Origin: Agrocybe praecox
Taxonomy: Eukaryota > Basidiomycota > Agaricomycetes > Agaricales > Agrocybaceae
NCBI GenBank assembly: GCA_964017145.1
Contig: CAXHKQ010000188.1
Location: forward strand, 1 to 11,113
DNA length: 11,113 nucleotides
Direction: 5' to 3'
This document shows, piece after piece, positions 1 through 8,727 of the stretch. The notes under the pieces are model-generated. The model saw only the letters and a program-made list of their open reading frames with translations, did not search any database and was not told the origin of the DNA. The number at the start of each line of letters is the position of its first letter. Position 1 is the stretch's first letter. The position numbers and the translations under genes were made by a program.

Positions 1-431
1 GGTGTCTGTTGCGCTTCTTTCTGATCATCATTGCGTGCGCCGTGAGCATTTGGAATCTGATTGCGATCGGTGTGGATCGGTATGTGGCGATTGTGTATCC
101 GCTGCACTATGTGCGGTATGTGACGAGAAGGGTGGCGCTCGGAGTGATGGCAGCCGGGTGGACGGTGGGAGTGGTGGTGGCGGGAGTGCCGATGGTGTGG
201 AACAATTGGGCGACGGCTACGGAGTGTGAATTTGATGAGGTGCTGCCCGCTTGGTATATGGTGGGGTTGGTGACGCCGCTGTTCTCGGCGGTTTGGCTGT
301 GCATGCTGGCGTTGTACTTGAGGATTTGGTCGGAGGCAGCGAGGCAGGTGCGCCAGATGAGGGCGTCGATTGGCGGTGGAGTGGGGGCGGGGTGGCAGAG
401 TGCGGCGGGTGGGGACAGGAAGTCGGTGCAG
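1..431 (+). CDS. Class A (rhodopsin-like) GPCR, internal exon covering TM3 to TM5
   Basis: This exon encodes the middle of a seven-transmembrane receptor of the plasma membrane that would couple to heterotrimeric G proteins. The frame runs from base 3 to 431 (143 codons) and is open at the left edge, so the N-terminus and TM1-2 lie outside the window. A hydrophobic TM3 ends in the G-protein switch motif DRY (bases 75-83), followed by a PLHY-type second loop. TM4 ends in PMVWNNW, an extracellular Cys lies in TECEFDEV, and TM5 runs into YLRIWSEAARQVRQM. The exon ends at a CAG|GTGAGT donor in phase 0. FDEVLP..YMV, YLRI..AARQ..QM and the WNN after TM4 resemble vertebrate adenosine receptors, so an adenosine-like ligand class is plausible but is only inference. 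The third intracellular loop is short. GPCR call is sure; subtype is not. Confidence 0.93.
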
Positions 432-767
432 GTGAGTGCGAGATGGGGTGGTGCGGACATAGGTCAGATGACAAAGTTTTGATGGACACCGTTTGGGACT
501 AGATGGACTGAAGATTTTGTGTGTTTCGGGATAAAAATGTACTTGCGTTGCATGTCGAATTGGTCTGATTGTACTCATTTAAACAATTCGGCTTAGAGGC
601 ATTTAGTATCAATAGAACACACTCTGAGATCGCCCTTGGCCTTAGTTATTTTAACAACTGCACTCTTCTAGGACGTGAAACTTTGCACGGTCCAACCAGC
701 GACAAAAATTCAAATCGATTGAATTTGGTTAGAGAGAAGGTCCGACTTCAATCTGTTCTACAGATTA

Positions 768-841
768 AAGCCGATGGTAGAGTGGGTAGCTTATTCGGGT
801 TTTGGAAACACAAATTGGTAATTCGAATCCCCGAAACGGCA
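768..841 (+). repeat. Degenerate tRNA-like / SINE-head relic
   Basis: TGGTAGAGTGG at 775-785 matches the Pol III A-box consensus TRGYNNARNNG exactly. AATTCGAATCC at 820-830 matches the B box at 9 of 11 positions, with GG changed to AA. The 45-base spacing is that of a tRNA. GCCG (770-773) can pair with CGGC (837-840) like an acceptor stem. The D, anticodon and T stems are poor, so this is not a functional tRNA gene. It could be a decayed tRNA-derived SINE head or a chance match. Confidence 0.35.
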
Positions 842-1075
842 CCTCAAATTTTTCAAACGCGTCGTCAAAAACTGGGAACTGAGTAATAATATTAAACAGA
901 TTACAATGCACAAAAGCAAATTAGTTCTCAAAGCGCAGAGTGGAAAAACCACACCGATCACTCTGCCTGTGTGCGTGCAGACACGTAAATTTTGGCTTGA
1001 CAGTTATCACTCTTTCAGTGTATCGCTGAGCGCTGATTTCGTTCTAGTAAAAGCTCCTGTTTGAGTGTAACTGCC

Positions 1076-1111
1076 CTGTTGATATACTGGTATCTATCAA
1101 CAGTAGATACC
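1076..1111. repeat. Two overlapping, mutually exclusive hairpins
   Basis: CTGTTGATA (1076-1084) pairs perfectly with TATCAACAG (1095-1103). GGTATCTA (1089-1096) pairs perfectly with TAGATACC (1104-1111). The second arm of the first hairpin overlaps the first arm of the second, so only one can form at a time. The sequence lies in the GPCR intron and no function is evident. Confidence 0.6.
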
Positions 1112-1408
1112 CTGTAAAAGCGTCTATATTTTCAAATACAGCCGCCCAACACCTCTTAATATGGTGAATGGATGTAGATCATGATGGTGAACGGGCCGCA
1201 AAGATGGCATTTGGATTTTGGAGCCTGAGGTCAAGTTATTGAGTAAAAGTGTCGAAAGCAAGGTTGAGAGGCTGTATTGCAGATATTTACACAAAAATGC
1301 TTAAGTCCGAGCCGTTCAGATTATTGCAAAGTTCCATCCCGTCGCATAAAGCTAATTTGACGTCTCACATTTAATTTCAAATTCCGTTTGCGTTATTTGT
1401 CCAAGTAT

Positions 1409-1557
1409 GCATTGTCCTATGTCACTCTAGTGAAGAGTAATCGTCTTCGAACCAAAGACAAAACACGGTATTTTTGTATTGAGAAAAATATTCGATATCA
1501 CCTCCCATACAAAAAACTGAGGCAATTACTCGTCACTGGAGTGACATAGAACAATGC
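1409..1557. repeat. Foldback inverted repeat, 33-bp arms (MITE-like)
   Basis: The arm at 1409-1441 and the reverse complement of 1525-1557 agree at 30 of 33 positions, separated by 83 bases. Each arm carries a small internal dyad; on the right it is the perfect GTCACT/AGTGAC at 1532-1545. A weaker similarity continues outward for about 20 bases with gaps. No clear target-site duplication is visible. It may be a small MITE, the ends of a deleted DNA transposon, or an intronic hairpin RNA. No family was recognised. Confidence 0.65.
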
Positions 1558-2352
1558 ACAAATACTCAAATGAAAGGTAATAGAGTAGCGTACAAAATCT
1601 CATCATCAGAAAAATTTAAAAACCTCTGCCGGGATTTTGGTATTTCGCACAAACTTTCTGGTCTTCGCGTATCCACAATATAACACTTATAGCGCACAAA
1701 ACACTAAAATCAGTCGTATGGGTGGAGAATGAACAGGAATGCAAAAATTCGTTCAATAAAAGTCATTCGTTCTCTTTTAATTTGTGTATGGAATTTGACA
1801 AAAATGGAATTTGCTTTCGCGTGCGTTTCATGAATCGATGTGATTATAAATTTGCAATTGAATATTCGGCGGATTATAATGTGAGGTAACATTTTATGAA
1901 AACAGATGATTGAAAAATCCAAAAGATCAAACGATTTACTATGATTTTGCTCTAAATAAAACATGGAGAGATTGAACAAAAAGAGGAACAGGCATTTTGA
2001 ACTTGAACCTATTTTCAAGCATTTGCTGTCTACAAGATTTAATCCGGCTTTTCACACAAGGTTGTGTAGAAGATTGGTCAATTACACAATTTAAAATTTA
2101 AAATATGTGCTGTCTTTCCTTTGAAGAAACGGCCGTGTAATGCATCATGTTGTGCTTATATGCTGAATTATTTCGACTCCTGACAATTACTTACAATAAC
2201 AGGCAACTCTGCAGTAGGGCAATCAGCGTAGAAAAACATGCCCATCCATCCAACCAATAAAAACGTACAAATGATGTCATCTACCTAATATACGCCCGTT
2301 TTCAACCCCTCACAACACCCACAACCACCCAACCACACACAAACCACCCCAG

Positions 2353-3051
2353 CTGGTCCTGCTCATTCTCGGCTGCTTCACGTGCTGCTGGCTACCCTAC
2401 TTCATCGTCGCCTGCGCCCAAATGTTCAGCCACCGCGACACCGGATCACCGACCGTCTACAAGGCCACCTTCTCCCTTGCCATGGCCAACTCCGGCATGA
2501 ATCCGATGATCTACGCGTGGAAGAATCCGGCGCTGCGATGCGCCTTCGGGCGGCTGCTGCGCGGCCGCCATCCCGATCATGTGCGCGATGAGCCGCTGGC
2601 GGCCAGAGGCGCTGGTCCCTGGACGACGGCGGCAACTGGCGCTGGCCGCAGTTGCCGTGGCGGAGAGTCGAGGCGTCAGCGACGAAGGCGGATGGCACGG
2701 GCGCAGCAGAGCTTCGAGCAGTCGAACGATGGGGGCGAAAATGGCGAAGGAGCAGCTGATGTAGTTGCAAAAGCAGCGGATATAAGTAGCAGATCGACGG
2801 CCGAACGGCGTCCGGATGGGATGCCCGTTAGCGCACCTGGAACACCGACTGCGACCAAGCGTCAGTCGTGCTGCGAATTGAATGCCTGGCAGCACGAGAC
2901 GCATGCCATCGTGTGGCACAGTTGCCGAGATGGTCGGCATCGATTGATGGATATTCTGCATATTGATGGGCGGATGAGGGTGCGGAATGTTGGGGTGGAG
3001 GCGCAGGCGCCAAGCGAGCGAGTGAGGAATATGGGGACGGAGACGGCTTAA
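2353..3051 (+). CDS. Class A GPCR, last exon: TM6, TM7 and C-terminal tail
   Basis: The exon opens right after the AG acceptor at 2351-2352, in phase 0 with the exon ending at 431. It encodes 232 residues to a TAA at 3049-3051. TM6 has the class A toggle motif FxxCWxP as FTCCWLP (residues 9-15 of this exon). TM7 has NSGMNPMIY with NPxxY at residues 50-54 (bases 2500-2514), then helix 8 (AWKNPALRCAFGRLL). The cytoplasmic tail of about 160 residues is rich in Arg, Gly and Ala and looks disordered. Both switch motifs are intact, so nothing suggests a pseudogene. The TM7 form NPMIYAWKN is compatible with the adenosine/lipid/melanocortin branch, but I cannot assign an ortholog. Several antisense frames across this GC-rich exon are shadows. 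Confidence 0.93.
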   Translation: MVLLILGCFTCCWLPYFIVACAQMFSHRDTGSPTVYKATFSLAMANSGMNPMIYAWKNPALRCAFGRLLRGRHPDHVRDEPLAARGAGPWTTAATGAGRSCRGGESRRQRRRRMARAQQSFEQSNDGGENGEGAADVVAKAADISSRSTAERRPDGMPVSAPGTPTATKRQSCCELNAWQHETHAIVWHSCRDGRHRLMDILHIDGRMRVRNVGVEAQAPSERVRNMGTETA

Positions 3052-3215
3052 ATGTTAGTGAATCATCGCACATGATAGCACCACAACACGGAATTTGCGG
3101 CGCATGTTTCGAGAGTATTAGGTGGGCGGTTAATGGTAAACGATGCGATTTCTCACATGTTCAATTTGTATTGTTATTTGGATATTCGTGGTAGATAGAT
3201 AAGAATTATAGTTTT

Positions 3216-3221
3216 AATAAA
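3216..3221 (+). promoter_or_regulatory. Poly(A) signal AATAAA of the GPCR gene
   Basis: A canonical AATAAA lies 165 bases past the GPCR stop codon in AT-rich sequence on the coding strand. It is the first such hexamer after the stop and gives a short, reasonable 3' UTR. The exact cleavage site cannot be told. Confidence 0.6.
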
Positions 3222-3670
3222 TATATCGTTGAAAGAATCTTTCAAAACATACAACATCGTTCAAATTCATAGACAAAATGAGCACAGTCTAAACGCCTTC
3301 GCGACATTTGTTTCGTTTTTATGTTTAGGATTCTCGTCTTTAAAATTTTTTCCGTTTTTCGGAAGTGCGGGTTTCAGAAAAGCGACCAGACGCTATAGCT
3401 GTATTTTCCATTGAAACATCACTCGCTGGATTTCATAAGTGATTCGCTGAATTTGTTATGGCTTGTATGTCTCGAGTCTAACAAGGAAAGGTCACGCTCG
3501 AGCCGTCATGGATCACAGTAGGTTTTTAACTGGTGATACTAGGAGCACAATGAAAATATCCGTCTAAAAAATCTCATTCCAATGCGCTCTGTGGCCGAAG
3601 AGATTAGATACAACCAGATGAGTTTTGATTGACTGATTGACAGATTGACTTATTGAGTAAGGGTATTGTT
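3222..3670. other. Gene-free spacer
   Basis: AT-rich sequence with no supported exon on either strand. A 61-codon + strand frame at 3229-3414 has no recognisable features. Apart from the 8-bp tandem repeat near 3627 I see nothing specific here. Confidence 0.6.
3627..3658. repeat. 8-bp tandem repeat, four units
   Basis: GATTGACT, GATTGACA, GATTGACT and TATTGAGT follow one another without gaps. The last unit is diverged. It is a simple minisatellite-like run just before the 130-bp tandem array. Confidence 0.75.
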
Positions 3671-4367
3671 CGACCTGTTCCGGACATCCTAGAACGTCTT
3701 TAATGGATTCTATGAAAGACGTTATCCTAATATAAAAATTGCAAGAAGTGCGAATTTACACCTGTAGGTGGCGCTATTCGCCGTTTTGTGTTTTCGACCC
3801 CTTCCGGTGCAGCTAGAGAGTCGAGGTTTTTTGTAATCGATTCTATGGTGGAGGTTTTCCTTACTGGACAACAGTCAAAAGTACGAATTTCCGCCCGTAG
3901 GGGTAGCTGTTTGCTGTTTTGTGTTTCGACCCCTTCTGGTTGAGTTAGAGGGACGCGGTTTTTTTGCAATCGATTCTACGCGAGACGTTATGCTACGTGA
4001 AAAATTGCCAACATTTACACTTCCAGCAGGTTTGTGTTTTCGACCCATTCCGGTTGAGCTAGAGGGTTGAGGTTTCTTGCAATCGATTCTAGTCGAGACG
4101 TTATGCTAGGTAAAAAGGGTCAAAAGTGCGAATTTCCACCGGTAGGTGGCGCTATCAGCAGTTTTGTGTTTTTCGACCCTTTCCGGTTGAGAGGGTCGAG
4201 GATTCGTGCAATCGATTCTACTCGAGACGTTATGCTAGGTGAAAAGGTGTCAAAGATAAGAATTTCCACCGGTGTGGGGCTCTATTAGCAGTTTGGTGTT
4301 TCGACCCCTTCCGATTGAGTTTGAAGGTCGCGGTTTCTTGCTATCGATTTTATGGTAGAGGTTTTTT
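3671..4367. repeat. Tandem repeat array, unit about 130 bp, about 5.5 copies
   Basis: Each unit holds, in order, a GTCAAAAGTGCGAATTTCC-like block, GTAGGTGGCGCTAT, a TTTTGTGTTTTCGACCCCTTCCGG-type block, AGAGGGTCGAGGTTT, then AATCGATTCTA and GAGACGTTATGCTAGG. The AATCGATTCT anchor recurs at 3702 (variant), 3835, 3968, 4081, 4210 and 4342, giving spacings of 133, 133, 113, 129 and 132. The short unit (4007-4118) lacks about 20 bases around GGTGGCGCTATCAGC. The first copy is partial. Units are clearly diverged, so the array is not a recent expansion. Short ORFs on both strands arise from the repeat periodicity and are not convincing genes. Confidence 0.9.
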
Positions 4368-5305
<938 letters not shown>

Positions 5306-5314
5306 TTAGATATC

Positions 5315-5334
5315 AAAAGGCCGCCATGCCTTTT
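5315..5334. repeat. Hairpin followed by a T run
   Basis: AAAAGGC (5315-5321) pairs with GCCTTTT (5328-5334) around a 6-base loop, and the T tract continues to 5336. The shape resembles an intrinsic terminator, but in a eukaryotic intron no such role should be assumed. It lies on the far side of the SINE-like head, so it is not that head's Pol III terminator in the + direction. Confidence 0.5.
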
Positions 5335-5584
5335 TTACTTTTTTGCAAGACGATACAATTTTTAAGATTAAATTAACTATCGTAATACTGGGCTCAACGT
5401 TGAATACTACTCTGTTTAACACGTGGAAGCGACGATTGTGTTACCAATAAACTCCGCTACAGTGATAGTCAAACGCTGCATAAGTTTGCAGATGATAGAC
5501 GTCTGGGATCCCTGGGGTAGACCGCTGTAACATTTGGTAGACGTAAGTCACAAGTACATCATCGACATACTGACGTTTCAAGCA

Positions 5585-5657
5585 AGCCGTATAGCAAAGT
5601 GGTAACACAGCGCGACTACGGTGCAGGAGGTCCAGGGTTCAAATCCAGCCGAAGCAC
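5585..5657 (+). repeat. tRNA-derived SINE-like head, probably tRNA-Arg(ACG) related
   Basis: TAGCAAAGTGG at 5592-5602 fits the Pol III A box TRGYNNARNNG at every position. GGTTCAAATCC at 5636-5646 fits the B box GGTTCRANNCC at every position. The spacing of 44 bases is that of a real tRNA. Counting from there, the base 5' of the anticodon is T (5617) and the anticodon is ACG (5618-5620), inside GACTACGG as in arginine tRNAs. The acceptor ends and the T-stem do not pair well, so this is not a working tRNA. A tRNA-derived retroposon head is the better call. The 3' body and tail length are not clear; no A-rich or simple-repeat tail was seen. Confidence 0.7.
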
Positions 5658-5916
5658 ATTCACATCGAAGGGCTTTGACTGAGCTTCGAACTTTGGACTT
5701 TCGGTAGGAGCTTCTCTCCCTTGCGAAATCGAATCAGTATGATTGAAATAGAGGCTAGCTATTAACATACAAATGAAATTGCGATTCAACACCTGCGTTA
5801 AACACCTCGTCCAATGCATATCATGTGAAACTCGATATGGGTCACAAACAATCACGCAGCCAAAGTACTTTCTAGTTTATCTCTGGCTCATCTACGCCGA
5901 AATAAGTACGACGTGC

Positions 5917-6059
5917 ACAGATGTTGATGTTGTCAGGACATCTACATCATGTGAATGTTGTTGGCACATCTACGCCAACAACAGCTCAGGATTTGTTGGC
6001 TGATGTTAGATGCACAACATTGTGGGGATATCCGCATTCGAATGCGACTCACGACGTCG
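5917..6059. repeat. Cluster of five dyad symmetries in the SMG1 intron
   Basis: In order: GATGTTGATGT (5920-5930) against ACATCTACATC (5938-5948), 10 of 11 paired and extended by CACA/TGTG; TGTTGTTGGC (5956-5965) against GCCAACAACA (5974-5983), perfect; then perfect palindromes GGATATCC (6026-6033), CGCATTCGAATGCG (6033-6046) and CGACGTCG (6052-6059). ACATCTAC is reused in both hairpins, and CATCTACGCC recurs at 5889 and 5967. Confidence 0.65.
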
Positions 6060-6159
6060 CTGGGCTTATCCTAATGATGTCACTAGCAGATCTTATTTAC
6101 ACATAGATCACATTGATCACAAAAATGCCAACATAACTGTACTGTCATAAAACACCTAC

Positions 6160-7387
6160 CTGTCGCGTCGCCTTCAGCGGCCAATCCTTGCGCGCATCCT
6201 TCATCGAACAGCCCATCGCCGCCAGATGCGGCTGCAACTTCGCAGCGAACATCTCGCTCGGCCTCGTCGGCGCCGGTTCCTCGGCCGCCTTCACCGCTGC
6301 CGAACCACCAGCAGCGCCCTTCGACGCTGCATTAGCAGCCGCCTGCGCCGCCAGCGCCCTCTCCTTCTCCCTCTTCGGATGCGCGGCCATCCGCATCTGC
6401 CACTTCTTGTACACCGCGTACACCGGCACCACTCCATCCACCCAGCTAATCAGTCCCGACCTTGCGCCCAACGGAATCACCGAGTAATGCCGCGCCCTGC
6501 ACTTCGTTTGCACGCCGTCCGTTCCCTGCGCCGCCACGGCGCCACTCTGCTGCAGCATCGTGTTGGCCATCGCCAGGAACTGCATAATGCGCTCGTCCAG
6601 CCGCATGTCCTCCAGGCCCTTGAACAGATACGTGTACCGGCGGCCATCGCTGCCGTGCAGCGCCAGCTTCTTGGGCTTCGTTTTGGTGGGCAGAATGCGA
6701 ACGGCCGCATTGACGCTGGCAATGTAGCAGACCGGGCCGGAGCTGGAGGCGCCATCGCTGGCGACGCCCGGCATCTGGATGGCGGTGTGGCGCATTTGTG
6801 CGAGCACCGGACTGATGTCGGCCATGTGCAGGAGTGGCGGAGCAGCCGAGGAGCTGGGGCGTCCGTTGGAGCAGCGACGCTGCAGCTGAGCGTACAAGTG
6901 CTTGCAGCGCTGCCAGGCGGCCAGCGGATCGGCGTCGGGAGCGGCGGTGTCTGGAGCCCGCAAAGCGGTCAGACAAGCCGCGATGGCGGCCGAATGCAGA
7001 TGGACGAATAGATGCTCGTTGGCAGTTTCGGGGCGACGGGCGATCGTGCAGCGTCGGAGACGTTGGAAGCAGCGGCGAACCGGTAGCAAAACGCTGCGAT
7101 AGTCCTCCGGATGGAGGCGTCGCAGGGCGACAATTGTCGTCTCTGGATCGGAGTGCTGGCGCTGCAGTTCGGCGTCCAGCTGGCCGATTCGACGGGCCGT
7201 CTCGGTGAAGAGAGTCGTGAGGGTGACCAGCCAGAGTTCGTCCCAGAGCAGCGTAACGCGACGGAGTTCGCGGACGAGCGTTTGGACTTGAGCGACGGTG
7301 TCGGGTGATTGTTGGGAGAGGATCGAGAGGAGGGCGCGGAAGCAAGGAGAGAGGCCGGTTTCGGGTGCGGGGAGAGATTTTCGGTGT
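6160..7387 (-). CDS. SMG1: SMG1 exon: end of FAT region and kinase N-lobe
   Basis: Starts after CTCAG (AG at 7389-7388) with one base completing a split Gly codon, then 409 codons to CAG|GTAGGT at 6160. Early residues include VRELRRVTLLWDELWL, a FAT-region signature of SMG1. The kinase N-lobe follows: a strand ending ILPTKTKPKK (exon residues 231-240), GSDGRRYTYLFKGLEDMRLDERIMQF with the ATP-contacting Lys at about residue 256 (bases 6621-6619), then RHYSVIPLGARSGLISWVDG. DARKDWPLKATRQ leads into the next exon. These blocks match SMG1 specifically. An Ala/Lys-rich low-complexity run (exon residues about 336-370) sits between the lobes and looks like a lineage-specific insertion. The reading frame is intact throughout. 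Long frames on the other strand and in other phases are GC-rich shadows. Confidence 0.96.
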
Positions 7388-7644
7388 CTGAGATGGGGAT
7401 GGAGAGAGGAATTTAGAAGCGAAACAAATTTCACAGGAGCATTGGACCCCTTTTTATATTATTGGTCTTTGTGCACGGGGGTAATGATGAATCAAAATAT
7501 CTCTACTCGTGTGGTCCAAAATATATGGTTCCAAACAATACCCTGGAACGAAAAACCTGACTGAGAGCGTAGAGAGTTGTACTCAAGCGTTGTCGGTCAT
7601 CTTTCTCGCTCAGTGATAAGAATGACAGGCTGTGGCAGTTGAAA

Positions 7645-7672
7645 ATTAGTATACAGGTCACTCCGGCACTCG
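7645..7672 (+). repeat. TIR-like sequence matching the mariner right end
   Basis: ATTAGTATA (7645-7653) and CCGGCACTCG (7663-7672), with an AGG between, appear in inverted orientation at the right end of the mariner relic (10264-10256 and 10249-10240 on the - strand). The only differences there are one substitution and a gap of about 4 bases. It is either the true far end of that element, split from it by later insertions, or the end of a related copy. Confidence 0.55.
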
Positions 7673-7925
7673 ATGTGATATATGTTCAACAGGCTGTAAC
7701 TTTGGTTTGGTAAGAGATTTTTATTCAATTTAAAATATTAAATGCGTGAAAATGTTTAAACCGATGCCGATGATCGAACAACATAACCTCAATACTTTGT
7801 CACCTTCTCCTGCGATTAATAGATTTTTTTAAATATTTCTACAGAATGGATTGTGTAGATATCGCCAAGATGAAACGATTCACGTAAATTTTAATTTTTT
7901 AAAGCTTATATAGGAGCCAATATAT

Positions 7926-8017
7926 TAAGAGGTAAAACCTCTTACATCGCGGCATGACTCATGCGGTTCTTGGAGGGTTAACACAAGGAAACTTATTCCG
8001 ACCCTTCGTGGTCGGAA
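7926..8017. repeat. Run of three short hairpins
   Basis: TAAGAGGT/ACCTCTTA (7926-7944, 3-base loop), GCATG/CATGC (7952-7964) and TTCCGAC/GTCGGAA (7996-8017, 8-base loop) are all perfectly paired. The last one contains TCGTGGTCG, which also lies in both arms of the inverted repeat at 8169-9149. An RNA structure or a transposon subterminal region are both possible. Confidence 0.5.
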
Positions 8018-8254
8018 CGAGTTCTTCTTTTGAATATCTCCGATCCTATATGTCTGAAAAAATTTAAATCTGCATGAGATTTTAAGTTCAGGCAATATTC
8101 ATGCAATCCATTTTGTTTGGTAAATTAAAAAAAATATTTGCATTGATAATTTGTCGTTCAAAGTGTCGAAATCCAAAGTTTTACCAATCGGACCACTCGT
8201 GGTCGCACTAACATACGTGACTGAGAGAACAATGCTGTCAAGCTGAAACATTCA

Positions 8255-8640
8255 TAACAAATCGGCAGACGCGCACGTGGTTTTGGTTTTGGTTCAGTGC
8301 CCACACAAAATACACAACCAAACAGTTTGGAGGCCGAACACACCAGCTCGCGTCGACCAGCATTTACTTAGCAACAACACCGGACTTGCCGACTTGCCGC
8401 ACGACAGCCACATCTAACTACAGACAGTGTACGCCACCCTCCAGCAGATCAAGCGGCGTGCAAGCCGCCTCACAGCCGTCGTCTCCGCCGACGCCGCTCC
8501 AACTGCAGGTCGTGGGCTTCCTGACGATCATCAGATCTACACTTCTTGCAACTACACCTGTATCTGCGTTTGGCGACGGGCGCACAGGCCACATCGAACT
8601 CACAGTCGGCGTGAAAGCCCTCCGACGACCCGTACTACGA
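8255..8640. other. GC-rich segment of unknown origin inside the inverted-repeat stretch
   Basis: Composition changes from AT-rich to GC-rich here and back again near 8640, unlike the rest of the intron but like the exons in this window. Frames exist (for example + strand 8386-8766) but use no recognisable domain and start and end without good signals. A captured gene fragment or a piece of another element are both possible. Confidence 0.35.
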
Positions 8641-8673
8641 GTAGCAATTTCAAACAAACCGAAAAAATGTTTT

Positions 8674-8727
8674 GCACGCGTGTTGTTATGCAAATGTCAC
8701 GCGTGCACGCGTGTTGATGCAAATTGT
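8674..8727. repeat. Direct repeat pair, about 24 bp at 31-bp spacing
   Basis: GCACGCGTGTTG(TT)ATGCAAATGT at 8674-8697 recurs as GCACGCGTGTTGATGCAAATTGT at 8705-8727. The block contains ACGCGT and ATGCAAAT-like motifs. It lies within the inverted-repeat stretch and may be a subterminal or regulatory repeat. Confidence 0.6.

Larger units (their letters stand above)
432..2352 (+). other. GPCR intron (1921 bp, phase 0)
   Basis: The intron starts with GTGAGT at 432 and ends with a C-rich tract and AG at 2351-2352. Removing it puts the TM5/third-loop codons directly in frame with TM6, and KSVQ joins LVLLILGCF as expected for this receptor fold. It is AT-rich and has no recognisable exon. Inside it I see a degenerate tRNA-like stretch (768-841), an overlapping hairpin pair (1076-1111) and a long inverted repeat (1409-1557), listed separately. 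The rest (1558-2340) shows only AT-rich sequence with chance ORFs. Confidence 0.88.

Noticed and set aside
569..886. 105-codon + strand ORF in the GPCR intron
   Set aside because: It starts at a TTG, lies inside a well-supported intron, overlaps the tRNA-like relic and has no recognisable domain.
1710..2018. 102-codon - strand ORF in the GPCR intron
   Set aside because: Composition-driven AT-rich frame with no recognisable features. I checked it as a candidate missing SMG1 exon and it does not resemble SMG1.
2426..2961. Long - strand frames over the last GPCR exon
   Set aside because: Shadows of a GC-rich exon; the + frame carries TM6, TM7 and NPxxY.
3727..4288. ORFs on both strands in the tandem array, with repeated AIDSTRDVMLG-like peptide
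   Set aside because: The peptide repetition follows from the DNA tandem repeat. Frames break between units and there is no start or splice context.
3671..4367. CRISPR-like array
   Set aside because: Units are about 130 bp, diverged and head to tail without short repeat/spacer alternation, in a eukaryotic context.
5585..5657. Functional tRNA-Arg gene
   Set aside because: Acceptor ends do not pair and the T and D stems are poor, despite perfect promoter boxes.
6226..7011. 261-codon + strand ORF opposite SMG1
   Set aside because: Arg/His/Gln-rich antisense shadow of the SMG1 exon; the - strand frame carries conserved kinase motifs.
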